Shown here in pieces: positions 30,217 to 41,560 of a stretch of 64,000 nt of DNA. Location of the stretch: positions 101,001 to 165,000 of the forward strand of contig WPIO01000015.1 of the NCBI GenBank assembly GCA_009760855.2, in the 5' to 3' direction. Source of the DNA: Cristatella mucedo (lineage: Eukaryota; Bryozoa; Phylactolaemata; Cristatellidae). The translations under genes and the position numbers were made by a program. Numbering within the stretch: position 1 is the stretch's first letter; each line of letters opens with the position of its first letter. The notes under the pieces were generated by a model. The model had not been told where the DNA came from, did not search any database, and saw only the letters and a list, made by a program, of their open reading frames with translations.

Positions 30217-30355
30217 ACAACCGCCTGGTGTTGGACGTGGCTTTTCCGGGCTGACAAGGTCTGGCTGATGTCGCTGGCTCGAGCCCGGAGGCATATGTGA
30301 AGCGCCTGAATAGAGATTAAGTTCTCTTGGGGCGCTATATAAATGAATTACAAAA
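30217..30355 (+). mobile_element. tRNA-derived SINE (type 1), partial head
   Basis: CTGGCTCGAGCCCGGAGGCA (B-box region), GTGAAGCGCCTGAATAGAGA and TTCTCTTGGGGCGCTATATA match the 27.9 and 63.7 kb copies. The A-box side is eroded. Confidence 0.8.
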
Positions 30356-30769
30356 TCCTCAGCCTGCCAAGTCACGCGAAATCTATCAATGAATATTAAA
30401 CGTACTATGTCTGTCATTTGCTTAACGCAATAAAGGTTAATATGTACAAAGTTCAGTCTGGCATATTTAGCGGAGTTTAAATTGAGTTGAGCTGGAATTA
30501 ACTAATTAATAATAATAGCGATAATTAAACTAGAATATAGCACTCTAAAAGAAGTAACTCTAAGCATAGGCAGTTCATGTAAGCTGGAAAGAACTTTAGC
30601 TAACTGGTTAGTGATAGCGTCTCCCGGGACGCAGTCCCCCCCGGCACATGGTTGCTGGCGAAAACGTCTTTTCCTTTGAGCTTCTTCTCTTAGAAGATCT
30701 TGATTGACATTCATTCAAATATACGAATCTAATTCTCCTGTCAATTCGCCGCCATTTAGTAAAAAAAAA

Positions 30770-30935
30770 GACTATCTGATTAACTAGCCTCTTTTGTATA
30801 GTGACAGAAGAGCCTGTATGGCTATCACCACCGCTTGCAGTGGCAATAAAGGATCGCCCAACGTAGGATACGAACCCACGACCTCGGGACTGCCGAGAAA
30901 AGCATCCACCTTACCTCATGAGCCCTCTCGGCTCC
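30770..30935 (-). mobile_element. tRNA-derived SINE (type 2)
   Basis: The plus strand reads TTGTATAGTGACAGAAGAGC, TATCACCACCGCTTGCAGTG and ATACGAACCCACGACCTCGG, the reverse of the SINE body and B box. Confidence 0.85.
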
Positions 30936-31439
30936 ACTGGCAGATACAAAGCAAAGCAACGCAAATTTAATGGCAATTTTACACAAATCTATTGGTAGCT
31001 TTCCAATTTGCCAATCTAAGCTGGTCCAAGTAGAAGCAACTAAAGCACTCATGCAACAGCAAGTGGAATCATAGTGCTGCAACAATTTTGATTTTTCAAT
31101 TTCAACTACGACTAATTATTCAAACTGACGAATTACCTCCCCTTTTCCCATCCCTATGGGACACTCATCTTTGCTGTATCCATATTGTAAGACTAAATAA
31201 ACGGCACGATGAAGAGGGTGTAGGTATGGTGTCAAGAACCGAAAATGGCGAACTAAATAACCTAACTAATAACAGGGGTACATTAGAGTCAGAAGAGAGA
31301 GTGGAATGCTACGAAGCTTGGGATTAGGAAGTTCAGCTTTAAAACGAACGCGTCACAGATCAGCAAGTTTATGACTGCCCAGGTTCCTCAATTATAACGG
31401 CAAGACACTAGTTATTTTGCTATCGAAGATTGTGCAGCA

Positions 31440-32235
31440 TAAAAGCCGAAGTCATTTAAGATGTAGACCTTGCTCCGCTCCAAAGTGACCTTTCACTAGA
31501 CGAGAGCATCAGTTACATAATCAAGTCATACACTTTCATCTATAAAACATTGCTAAAATTCGGGCTACAAACAGGGATACTATATCCAAATTGGTCCATG
31601 CATTTGTGACATCCCGTCTCGACTTCTGTAATTCACTGCTTTCTGGTCCACAGGTGAGAGTAGTTGGGCAGTCACGGTTAGTGCCTAACTCAACAGCTAG
31701 ACCTGTCTGTCGTGAGCGATGCAGATTCCCATCACACCACTTCCCGCGGACCTAAACTGGCTTCCAATCAAGCAGCGTTTCGACTTCAAGGTATTTTATC
31801 ACTTTAAGTTGCCTTGATTCTCTGGCTCCAGCCTACCTGTGTGAACTGTTTGAATCCTTTGGAGACCCTACATTTAGTTCGCATGCTCCCAAAGCCTGGA
31901 AATCACTTCCAAATGATGTCTTGATGTCCGCTGACTCAGTGACATCTAAAACTAAGCTAAAACGCCCTTGTTTATTAAAGCATTCGGTAGGTCCTTGTGA
32001 TTCACAATGTATGTGCTTACTTGAGCGGGCACTTCGCCTGCTGCCACAATTTGTAAGTATAAGTTGGCCCTGTGCGTGACGCATCTAACTAACGCTATGC
32101 TTGATGACATCACGAATGTTATCGACAATTATTTGGTCATCTTTATTTACAGCATCTGTAAAGTTTGAAGAGAAAAATTTAGTTCTCGCAGGGTATCACT
32201 TGGATGGATCACTTGGAATAATCACTATTATTATT
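31440..32235 (+). mobile_element. CR1/L2-like LINE, truncated
   Basis: Plus-strand text matches the family: ATGCATTTGTGACATCCCGT, CTTCTGTAATTCACTGCTTT, AGCAGCGTTTCGACTTCAAG and TGCTCCCAAAGCCTGGAAAT. A decayed terminal motif and TTATTATTG follow. Multiple frameshifts. It sits inside the first tRNA array unit. Confidence 0.8.
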
Positions 32236-32847
32236 GTGCAGTTCGGCAGCTCATTAGCACTCCGGCCTTCGTAAACGTGATTTCCCGCCGTTGCTTATTC
32301 CAGCAACCTGTAACTCTCCATCCCAGTCCACAAAACTACCTTACGCTAATGTGCCTCTGTCCAAAAGCCCTAAGAAACGATAGATCAGTTTCGAATACGT
32401 CTCGAATATTGAAGAAATGGCTGAGCCTCGACTTTTATGAGCACTAATGGCGAGCCCTCGATTGGACATCGACTCGCGATGGCCCGGCCAAAGAGTAAGG
32501 CTCCTTCCGAACGGAATAGCTCTCTCCAAGTGCTTGATACTTGACGTGCATCGTTATCTCACCTCTTCATTTTAGATGAAAGCGTAGCTTTTAAAACGTA
32601 TTTTTGGAGAGCTGTAAGTTTCGAGCAAAAAACCGCTGTTCGTAAGCCTCTTACGTCGACTAAAAGAAATTGATAAACCCATTTTGGGAGCCTCAAGCTT
32701 TGCACTGATAGTGCCAAATCGACACTTCCTTGGTGGTACACCGCGAAGGCTGTTCCAGCGACATTTAGCCGGTCTAGACAAAAGTAGATAGCTGTTGAGA
32801 ATAAACGCCTCGAATCTAAGTACTAAATGCGCCACAACCATCAGTTC

Positions 32848-32919
32848 GGGGGTGTAGCTCAGTGGTAGAGCGTCCGCTTTGCATGTGAAAGGCCCCGGGT
32901 TCGATCCCCGGCTCCTCCA
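32848..32919 (+). tRNA. tRNA-Ala (UGC anticodon), copy 1 of array
   Basis: A 72-nt sequence starting GGGGGTGTAGCTC with a D-arm, anticodon loop TTTGCAT (UGC) and a perfect T-arm (CCCCGGGTTCGATCCCCGG), ending with discriminator A. Two mismatches stand out: position 6 against 67 in the acceptor stem and 28 against 42 in the anticodon stem. Both internal promoter boxes are intact. It could be a functional gene or a repeat-borne pseudogene. Confidence 0.75.
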
Positions 32920-33289
32920 TGACTTTTAGTAAGCCAGGTTTTACTGACGTCTTGAGAGTTGAATGTGATTTGGTTCATACCTAGTCAGCAGAAATGCGTT
33001 TCTAGAGCACTGCCATTCAACCATGCTCTCTTTCCAGAATGGGTCATCCGGTATGACAGTGAAGGTTTTTACCCACGAATTCGTTGTGCTTCCGGTTGTA
33101 CCAGTATCTCCGGCACTGGTGAAACGTCATTTCCTTTCAGCTTCTTTTCTTCTAGGATCTTGAGTGAAATTCAGTCCAAAGTTTCTAGCTGCGAATTTAA
33201 AGTCTCCTATCAATTTGCTGCCATTTTGTTAAACTGGAAGACACAAAGTACAGCTACGCAGATCTAATGCTAACTTTCCACCTATCGGG

Positions 33290-33351
33290 TGGCTAGCAAA
33301 TGTAAAACGCCTAGAAAGAGATGAAGTTGTCTGAGGGCGCTTTATCAAGTA

Positions 33352-33382
<31 letters not shown>

Positions 33383-33383
33383 G
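33290..33383 (+). mobile_element. LINE 3' end with (ATT)n tail
   Basis: AAAACGCCTAGAAAGAGATG, TGAGGGCGCTTTATCAAGTA and about nine ATT units. A solo 3' end within the tRNA array. Confidence 0.85.
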
Positions 33384-34879
33384 CCAATACGCCAGCTCAG
33401 CTCGTCCAGGCAGGAGCATCTGAAGCACTCAGGCGACAGCAAGTGGAATCCAAGTGCTGCGAGCGTTGAGATGTTCTGATTCTTTTCAAATTGCCTCCAT
33501 GGTAGCCATCCCTTCGTGACATTCATCCTTGCTGTACTCTTGTGGTACGATTAAAGAAACAGCACGATGGAGAGTCTGTAGGTATGGTGTCACGAACAGA
33601 AACTGGCGGACTACATAGCCTAACTAATTACAGGGGTGCATTACAGTCAGAAGAGAGAGTGGAATGCTACGAAGCCTGGGATTAGGAAGTGCAGCTTTAA
33701 AATGAAGGCATCACAGATCAGTAAGTTTATGACTGCCCAGGTTCCTCAATTGTAATGGCAAGACAGTAGTTATTTTGCAATCGAAGGCTAGACGGCATAC
33801 AAGTCGAAATCATTAAACTTGCAGTCAGTTGTGCTGTAGGCGTTGCATCCGAGGCTTGGCACCGTCCCAAAGTGACCATTCACTCGATGACTACAATCAG
33901 CACCACAGTCAAGTCCCCCCTACTTTCACCTACGTAACGTTGCTAAAATTATGACATCGGGAATTCTACCAGTAATTATTTATTAACGTTTTACGTACAT
34001 CACCTGTGAAGTTCCTCGAATGAGATTCAGTTTTCGGAGAGTGACGTACAGATGTGTTAATATAATTTATTCTGATTCTTGTGCAGGGCGGCTCTGCAGT
34101 CACTCTTTGGGCTTCCTCGGAGTGGTTGCTGCCATGGCTGAGTTTGGACACCTATTAGTCTCCATCCCTGTCATCTTGATGTCTATGCGCTAATGTGCCC
34201 CCTTCCAAAAGCCTTCCCACATACTGAATTGGCAGGTCCATTAAATTGCATTTCGAATCTCGAAGAAATGGCTTACCCTCGACTTAGGAAGGCACAATTC
34301 GCGTGCCTTCGCTTCGACATCTACTCGTAATGACTCCCTCTAAGCCAGTGGCTCTTAACTTACTTAACGGTGATACCGTTTAATACAGTTCCGCATGTTG
34401 TGGCTACCCCTAACCATAAAATTATTCTGTGCGCAACGTGGAAATGCGTGTTTCCCGATGGTCTTAGGCGACCCCGAGTAAAAGGTCGTGTGACCCCGAA
34501 AGATTTCACGACGGAAAGGTTGAGAACCACTTCTCTATACGGAATGGCTCCTTCTAAATTTAATGGCTCTCTCTGCATGCTCGATACGCATCTTACCTGT
34601 TCAATTTAATTTCGCGAATAGTTTTATGCGTGTTTTTGGAGAGCTGCAAGCTTCGTACAAAAAAGCGCTGTTCGTAAGCCTCTTAAGTCTCCTGAAAGAA
34701 GTTTGTGCAGTCATGATATGCGCCTGAAGGTTTGCACTGACAGCGGCAAATCGACACTACATTGGCGATACACCGCGAAGGCTCTCCCAGCGACCTTTAG
34801 CCGGTTTAGAAATAAGTAGATAACCAATGAGGATAAACGCCTCGAATCGTGGTACCAAATGCACTGCACCCATCCCTCT

Positions 34880-34951
34880 GGGCTTGCAGCTCAAGGGTAG
34901 AGCGTCCGCTTTGCATGTGAAAGGCCCCGGGTTCGATCCCCTGCTCCTCCA
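34880..34951 (+). tRNA. tRNA-Ala-like, copy 2, degraded 5' half (pseudogene)
   Basis: The anticodon region and 3' half equal copy 1, apart from one change in the T-arm (CCCCTG). The acceptor 5' strand and D-loop are mutated (GGGCTTGCAGCTCAAGGG), so the acceptor stem no longer closes. A LINE is inserted directly after it. Confidence 0.65.
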
Positions 34952-34952
34952 T

Positions 34953-35430
34953 GCAATGTAATGTAATGTATCTCCGTCTGTAACTCCACAAAGTCATAAA
35001 GACCACGTGGGTGTTACGCAGGACTTTTGACACTGCACTCACAGCCTAAGCGGCTTTGGGTGCTCATTCGGTTAGCCAACAGACTTCGTCTCGCACAACA
35101 AAGAGAAAGTGGGAAGCATAGCAGAGTCAGGAGAGCAGTTGAGGTAGTGAGTAGCATGGAAGTAGCAGCGCAGGACCGCTGAAAAGGGTGAGTCATAGTC
35201 GGCAGTAGAAGAGTTGTTGTCGTTGCGTAAGAATTATCGAAGCGAGTTCCACAGTCTAGGACCTGCAGAGCTAAAGCTTCTGTCGCCAGTGGTCTTTAAG
35301 CGGAGGAATGGTACAGCTAATGTATTGTCCTAACACGACCTGAGGGTGCGAACAGGCTGAAACTGATGCAGCAGTTCAGCTAGCTACGAAGGAGCCAAAC
35401 CGTGGCGGGCCTCGTGGGTCAGCGTAAGAA
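34953..35430 (-). mobile_element. Second-family LINE inserted at the tRNA-Ala 3' end
   Basis: It starts on the plus strand with the pentameric tail AATGTAATGTAATG, then GTCATAAAGACCACGTGGGT and a reversed polyprotein end. It parallels the 11.8-12.4 kb copy almost base for base over this span. It is 5'-truncated at about 35430. Both flanks carry a CTCCATG-like sequence, a probable target-site duplication. Confidence 0.85.
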
Positions 35431-35565
35431 CTTTGCTCCATGACTTTTAGTATGCCACGCTTTGAATACGAGAGGGGCGACATTTAGCCGGTCTAGACAA
35501 AAGTAGATAGCTGTTGAGAATAAACGCCTCGAATCTCAGTCCTAAATGCACTACAGTTATCAGAT

Positions 35566-35637
35566 CGGGGTGTAGCTCAGTGGTAGAGCGTCCGCTTTGC
35601 ATGTGAAAGGCCCCGGGTTCGATCCCCGGCTCCTCCA
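35566..35637 (+). tRNA. tRNA-Ala (UGC anticodon), copy 3 of array
   Basis: Identical to copy 1 except that base 1 is C, which breaks the first acceptor pair. The A and B boxes and the anticodon loop TTTGCAT are intact. It shares the two stem mismatches of copy 1, showing common descent. Confidence 0.7.
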
Positions 35638-35989
35638 TGACTTTTAGTATACCAGGCTGTACCGACGTAAAGAGAGTTGAATGTGAGTGGGTTACGTGTC
35701 AGTAGAAATACGTATCAAGAACACTGCCATTCGACAGTGCTTCCTTTCCAGCATGGAGCGTCAAGTATGGTGAAGATTTTATTCGCGAATTCGACGTGCT
35801 TCCGGCTGTCCCACTATCTCCGGCACTGGTGAAAGGTCATTTCCTTTCAGCTTATTTTCTTTTAGGATCTAGATGAAATTCATTAAAAATTTGCTAGCTG
35901 CGAATTTAAAATCTATCAATTTGCAGCCATTTAGTGAAACTGAAAGGCACAAAGCACAGCAACACAGATTTAATGCTAACTTTAGGGTT

Positions 35990-37260
35990 CGACAAATTAC
36001 CACAATCCACTCGAATTAGGCTATCATCGACCAGACGTAAGCATTACCGAGCTCAAATTTTTCGCTGATATTGTAGTACACATTCAAATTTATCTGCCCA
36101 ATAAATTCCATGTCGCACGCGCACTTATACAAATGAGCTTCGACGCCAGACGTGTGTACCTCAATCTACCGAAATCCATTCCAATTCCAGTTAAACCACA
36201 AATCAGCTGTGCACAGCTCCAATAAGTTTGGAATATCAATTTACGCTACGCTTACAATGTAGCCAGACAATGTCTCGTGATTTCAACGGCACGTTCTTAC
36301 GAAGTCTACTGAAATAAGATTGCGGTGGCCCAGGCCAATACCGCAATCCACAGCAATCCACCGCGAAACGAAAGAGATCCTGTTCGAAAAGCTCCTTGTA
36401 AGATTGCATATGATAGCACACTCTGCGACAATTGCACTTAAAAATTTCACTAGCATGGGCACGTCCGTTCTCGTCTAATGTGCTGCAATTGACTGCAGTA
36501 GCCCGGGCCAATACCGCAATCCACTTCAATCCACCGAATCCACCGCATAAAATATCGAAATTGATTGCGCCGAGCTCCAGTTTGTTTGCATATTAAAGTG
36601 CACCGTGCTGTTTGCACAACCACGTAAAATAAGAAAACATTGTGCATCCTCGAACTCTGGCAATGGGCTGCAATCGTCTGAAATGACCAGGAAAACTACC
36701 GCAATCCACTGTATTCCACTGCAAATCCCCCTCAAATCGCCATCGCAAAGCTCTAATTGACATTGGATATAGGGCTAGCTAGACTCGGTTAAAATTTCGC
36801 CCACACAATTTCGCTCCATTGCGTACAGGCGTTCTCTCTGCAATGAATTGCAATCGACTGCAACGGCCCGTTTCCATACCGAAATCCACCTCAATCAGCC
36901 AAAATCCGCTACAATCCGTTGCACAGCGACCAGAACGCATAGACTAAAAGCTCTAATTATGATTGCATGCTGCTCTACTCTTCGGTTATTGTGTACTCGC
37001 ATAACTTCACTGTAATTGCCTCGACCATTCTGCAGCAATGCACTGTAATTGACTGCAACTGCCTGGCCCAGTAGTCAATCCACAGCAACCCACCGCAAAA
37101 CGACCAGAATGTGTACACTTAAAGCTCTAATAATGATTGCATGTAGCTCTAATTTTTGCTTATTGTGTAATCACACAATATCACTACAATTGCCTTGACC
37201 ATGCGGCAGCAATGCACTGCAATTGACTGCAATGGTTCCCATCGGGTTAAAGCCACTGAA
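35990..37260. repeat. Diverged tandem satellite, about 180-bp period
   Basis: Landmarks recur in fixed order: AATGCACTGCAATTGACTGC-like blocks near 36480, 36662, 36842, 37043 and 37210, each followed by a GGCCC block and CCGCAATCCAC, then an AAAGCTCTAAT block and a TTGCAT block. Spacing is about 170-200 bp and six or seven units can be followed. I see no coding content. Confidence 0.8.
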
Positions 37261-37744
37261 TTCGGGAACCATTAACTTGGTGAATCGGAGCATAGCGTGG
37301 ATTTAGAAAAGGGAGCCAACCAAAAACCTATGCTCACGGCCATACCAGACTGCCCCTGCCTCGCACTGACATAGGGGGCTGCCGAGGTCGTTGCTGCCCT
37401 CTAGAGGGGGAATTGCCAGGTGCCCAATTCCCTGGCTCTGCCCATGGGCAAATGCGTACAGCACGTGCCATAGCCTACAGCTCACTGGCTCGAAGCCCGG
37501 GGTACAACTGATTCGTTCGAAGGCCACGGCACATCTGACTAAATAATACCGGCGACACCCGGCTCCCATAGTTTGTAATTGAGGAACCAGTAAACCTTCT
37601 CTAGCGCTGCCATAATCTGACTGCTTTAGCATTCTTCGTCGCCTATACAAGCATTACCGCCTGCAGCAAGGACCTTCCGAGGTGAGTTAGAAACCACAGG
37701 ACGGCAGGTCATTGATAGGGATTGATAGATTTCGGCACAGTCCA

Positions 37745-38145
37745 GAGAACAGGGCATATATAGGAGATATGTAGCGTATCGACTTCAAGGTTCCACCACC
37801 ACTCACTTTCATATTCCTTCATTCTCTGGCTCTAGCCTGCCTATTATAACTACTCTAGCACCAGCTTTTCTGAATCAAATCGTTTAGGTATACGTCGCAC
37901 GAAGCTCGAATCCTTTGGAGACCCTACATTTTGTTCGCCTGCTCCCAAAGCCTGGAACTCACTCCAGACTGACGTTACGACATCCCTGACTTAAGAACAT
38001 TTAAAAAGAAGCCAAAAATGCACCTGTCAGTCAGAGCACTTTGTTGGTCCTCGTGATTAGTTCTTTGTGTGCTTATGCGAGCTGACACTGTGCATGCTGT
38101 CACCGACCATATTTCCATGTTGACCGTGCACATATAACCTCCAAA
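37745..38145 (+). mobile_element. LINE C-terminal and 3'-UTR fragment
   Basis: GTATCGACTTCAAGG, ATTCTCTGGCTCTAGCCTGC, CTCCCAAAGCCTGGAACTCA and TAAAAAGAAGCCAAAAATGC on the plus strand follow the family order. Confidence 0.8.
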
Positions 38146-38199
38146 CATGTTAAGCTTGTTGACATGGTGCACGTTACCACTAGGCATTGGATAATCTTG

Positions 38200-38355
38200 G
38201 CTGATTTAGCAGCCTCATTTGTACAGCAGCAGAAGAGCCTTATCGGCTATCACCACTGCTTGCAGTTGACAATAAAGGATCGCTCAACTGTAGGATTAGA
38301 ACTCACGACCTCGGTCGTCAAGAGCGAGCACCTTACATCCTGGGCTATCATGAGC
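38200..38355 (-). mobile_element. tRNA-derived SINE (type 2)
   Basis: The plus strand reads TTTGTACAGCAGCAGAAGAG, TATCACCACTGCTTGCAGTT and TTAGAACTCACGACCTCGG. A LINE 3' end in the plus orientation follows at about 38370-38455. Confidence 0.8.
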
Positions 38356-38787
38356 CAGTATCATTCTTCCTTTGCAGCACATGTTAAGTGCCTAGAAAAA
38401 GATTTAAGTTCTCTGAGGGCCCTATAAAAATGCATTACTAGTATATTATTATTATTCGCAGAGAGCAGCACCAGAAAACCTAGAAGCAGCACCTATGGCG
38501 GTCTCATTCTCGGTGCACCTGATTATTTATCTATGCGGTCTCTTTTTTGAAGTAGATTAGCCTGCACTTGCAGTTGAGAGCCACTGGTGGGTTGTTGCTT
38601 CAGAATGTCTGCGCAGCCGTTCGTTGTACGGTTGCCGCTGCATGGTTAGCATTCTAATCTCTTTGGGATGGACCCACTTTGCATTCCAGGAAACGCAACC
38701 CAGGAAAGCATCATGCCATAGAATATGCACGACCGATGGGCACCATCGACGCAGCTGAACCGAGCAGGCCATTGCCACTCCTGCCAG

Positions 38788-38936
38788 ATGATGATCCATG
38801 CCAAGCCTGCGGCCGGCCGGACAGGAGCTGCAGCCTGACGGACAACAGAGGAGACATCAACAGCACGTGCGCGGCCATGGGCACGTCTCGAACGCTGTGT
38901 ATGCTGCGCACTGGCAACTCGCCGAAGGCTTGCACA
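38788..38936 (+). CDS. Unidentified Cys-rich exon candidate
   Basis: A plus-strand frame flanked by an acceptor (CACTCCTGCCAG) and a consensus donor (GTGAGT). It encodes DDPCQACGRPDRSCSLTDNR, then GDINSTCAAMGTSRTLCMLR and ends KACT. The Cys spacing could bind zinc or form disulphides. I do not recognise the family and see no neighbouring exons. It overlaps minus-strand zinc-finger-like sequence, so the coding strand is uncertain. Confidence 0.3.
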
Positions 38937-40219
38937 GTGAGTCAATCAGAGGCCGATACCAAGCTGTTGATAGCCCTCGATCAACAACAGTGTGGTACCG
39001 CGTGCTAACAGCCTTGATGCACCTGCTCGCTTGGCAAATGCTCGACGCACCTGCTCGCTTGCCAAAGAGAGTAGGGCACAGCGAACGAGCGAGCACTTTC
39101 AAGCTGACAGCACCAATAGACCCAGCAGACGAAAGCTCAGAGAGCATCCCCAGGGAGAATAAATGGGGGATCCATGCACATCTTAGGCAATCACGCATAG
39201 ACCATCTTGCTCCTCCATTGCATTGCGCTCAAAATGCCCGCAAATCTAGGGACCACTTGGCCACGTTCCCAGCCCGGCATTCTCTTCGTGTGCCGCAGCA
39301 CGCTCTGGTTATGAAAGCAGAATCGGCATGCCAGACATTGCCCTCCAGGCTGCTGGCTGCACCAGTGGGGCCATACTGGCGAGGTCACATTAGGCGCACT
39401 GGCCACAACGATCACGGCGATACTGCACTTTATGCGTCCGCTTAGCGTGTGCAGCATGCGTGCTTGCCAAGACCGGCAAGCTTGCCTGAAGGCAACATCC
39501 AGTGGCTGCAGGTGAGCACTCTACGGGCGGTGGCTAGGCTTCTAAAATAACACCCGACGAGACGAGAGATAGGATGCAGCGAATTGCTCCTGCATTGCAC
39601 CAAAAGCGAATAGCCGAGCTCCTGCAATGCACCGATGACTTCAAACCGGAAGGGGCAAGCGATGGTGGCAGGCAGACCGAGGCGGTCACAAGAAAAAGCG
39701 CTTAGCCAGGGGTCCTATATTTGATCATGCACACACTTGTCCGTGCAACTATCGGGCACATTGGACAGTGGCCAGGAGCGGAGTTGACAACAGGCTGACA
39801 GCATACACTACATCTAAGCTCGTCATCTGACTCGTTCAGCAACGAAGCACGTGCTGCTGTCTCCGAAGCACGCATGGGCTGATGCACGGGACAGCAAACG
39901 TTCACACAGCAGCCTCGCACTGGCACCGACTGGGCTTTTCTGTGCAGCTCTGCTCGGAAAGAGCCAAGATGGCCATGCGAAGCAAGTGCCGTCACTTGTA
40001 GCAGACGTCATTTTTTGACGCCGCTCCGTAATCTGGCGTCAATGGTCTTGCAATTGTTCTCCAATATGGTTATATTCTTGGCAAATTGCTGCTCTACCTA
40101 GAGAACAGAATCGAGGATGCATTTTTTAATACCTGCACAGCTGCAGGAACTCTGCAGCTCGGTCGCAATAACACACAGCCGTGCAAAAAAACGCAGCATC
40201 GAATTGAATTCAATATCCT

Positions 40220-40780
40220 CTCCGTGGCTTCCGGGTTGCTAGAATCGCTTGCTTGCTTGCATCAGTCAGTCAGCCAGCCAATCTATCCGACCTCGCGGCT
40301 TCGCCAGTGCCACGCTCTGGTGTCACCCACTTATCAGCTTGGCAGCAGTCTTGCTGTCCTAGCATTATGCTGAAATCCTTTGTGATCGAGCATTCAGTTC
40401 GCATGCATCGAAAGCCTAGAACTCGCTTCCAGCTTCTGTCACCAACTGCAATGACTTTGCCTCATTCCAGTCTCACCTAAACATGCATCTGTTCTGTCCA
40501 GCTTTCCTGCACCCTGATGGAAACGTCTTTTTCCTGTGCGTTTCACATGCTTAGCTGTGCACGAATCAGTGCATGTTAATAAATCATAATAACCAAAGGC
40601 ACCGAGTTTCTCCTGAGTATGCAGTTTCACGCTTGTCTAAGCATGCCACTAGTGTGCTTTTGCACGCTTGTCTAAGCCGATACCTTGCTTGTCATTAACT
40701 CTTGCTTATTAATTCTCCCGAAGCAAGTTGCAATGCGCATGGATAGAGATCTGGTTCTCTTAGAACTCTTAGAAGAAAAG
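40220..40780 (+). mobile_element. LINE remnant
   Basis: The plus frame VASGLLESLACLHQSVSQPI is a decayed [10 protein letters not shown] region. CATCGAAAGCCTAGAACTCG follows, then a terminal motif GATAGAGATCTGGTTCTCTT. It is the same subfamily as the 13.8 kb copy. Confidence 0.65.
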
Positions 40781-41424
40781 ACTGATTAGTATTATTTGAC
40801 ACCGATGCACGCCGATGTTGAAAATAATGGCTCGCGAGGACCTCGGGAGCTTCTTTCTTCACCAAAGCAGCAAAACCAGAGTACTTCGAAGCATCACATC
40901 ATGCTCCGACTGAGCACAAAGATGTATCCTCTAGTCAAAGCTTTGCCTATCAGAGAAATTATTCACCGTTTTTCAAGATGTCGATGACATTTGTGGCTTC
41001 CAAAAGAGGGCTGAGAAAACAGGAATTCTTTGCTGATGGCATCGGCAACCATCCAGTCAATGTGAAACCATTCTTTAACTCAAAACCTGCCACTGATGAC
41101 AGTGTACTTCACTTGATACCCTGTGTATATTATTAGCATCTCAAGCAACCTTTCACGAGTCTAGTGTTTTTCGTTAACCCAATATGCATACGTAACATCT
41201 GGTATATATTGACAAAAAGACAACCGAATGTAAAAGTATAATGAACGTAAATTTCAAATTGTATTTGACTTTCACTGACCCCATGCATTTCCATGGAGCC
41301 CGAGTTAAGAACTCCTGGAGTAGCACCTTAAGTAACCGTAATAATAGTAAAGTGATTTCACAGCAAGCCGAGCGAACCAAAGCTCTTACTAGGGCACTTG
41401 ACATAGCCTGGAAAGGGAATCTGC

Positions 41425-41560
41425 CCTGGGTCTTAGTCGAGGGGTAAGGTGCTCGCTCTTCCACATCGCCCACAGCAAGCACTGGTGATAGCCATTAAGG
41501 CTCTTCTGCCGGCTATGCAAACGAGGTTGCTAAATCAGCTGCTCTTTTTTACTAACCGAC
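41425..41560 (+). mobile_element. tRNA-derived SINE (type 2), sense copy
   Basis: GTCGAGGGGTAAGGTGCTCG at the head, CAAGCACTGGTGATAGCCAT and GCAAACGAGGTTGCTAAATC at the tail. The B box is decayed. Confidence 0.65.

Larger units (their letters stand above)
30635..35985. repeat. Tandem array of about 2.4-2.7-kb units with tRNA-Ala-like genes
   Basis: Shared blocks recur in order. A block with TTTATGACTGCCCAGGTTCC is at 31.37 and 33.73 kb (2,359 bp apart). A tRNA-Ala sequence with a shared upstream flank (ATAAACGCCTCGAATC) is at 32.85, 34.88 and 35.57 kb. A downstream block (GGCACTGGTGAAACGTCATT) is at 33.11 and 35.82 kb, with a weaker copy at 30.64 kb. Copies differ by substitutions and by inserted LINE sequence, so the array is not recent. 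Confidence 0.85.
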
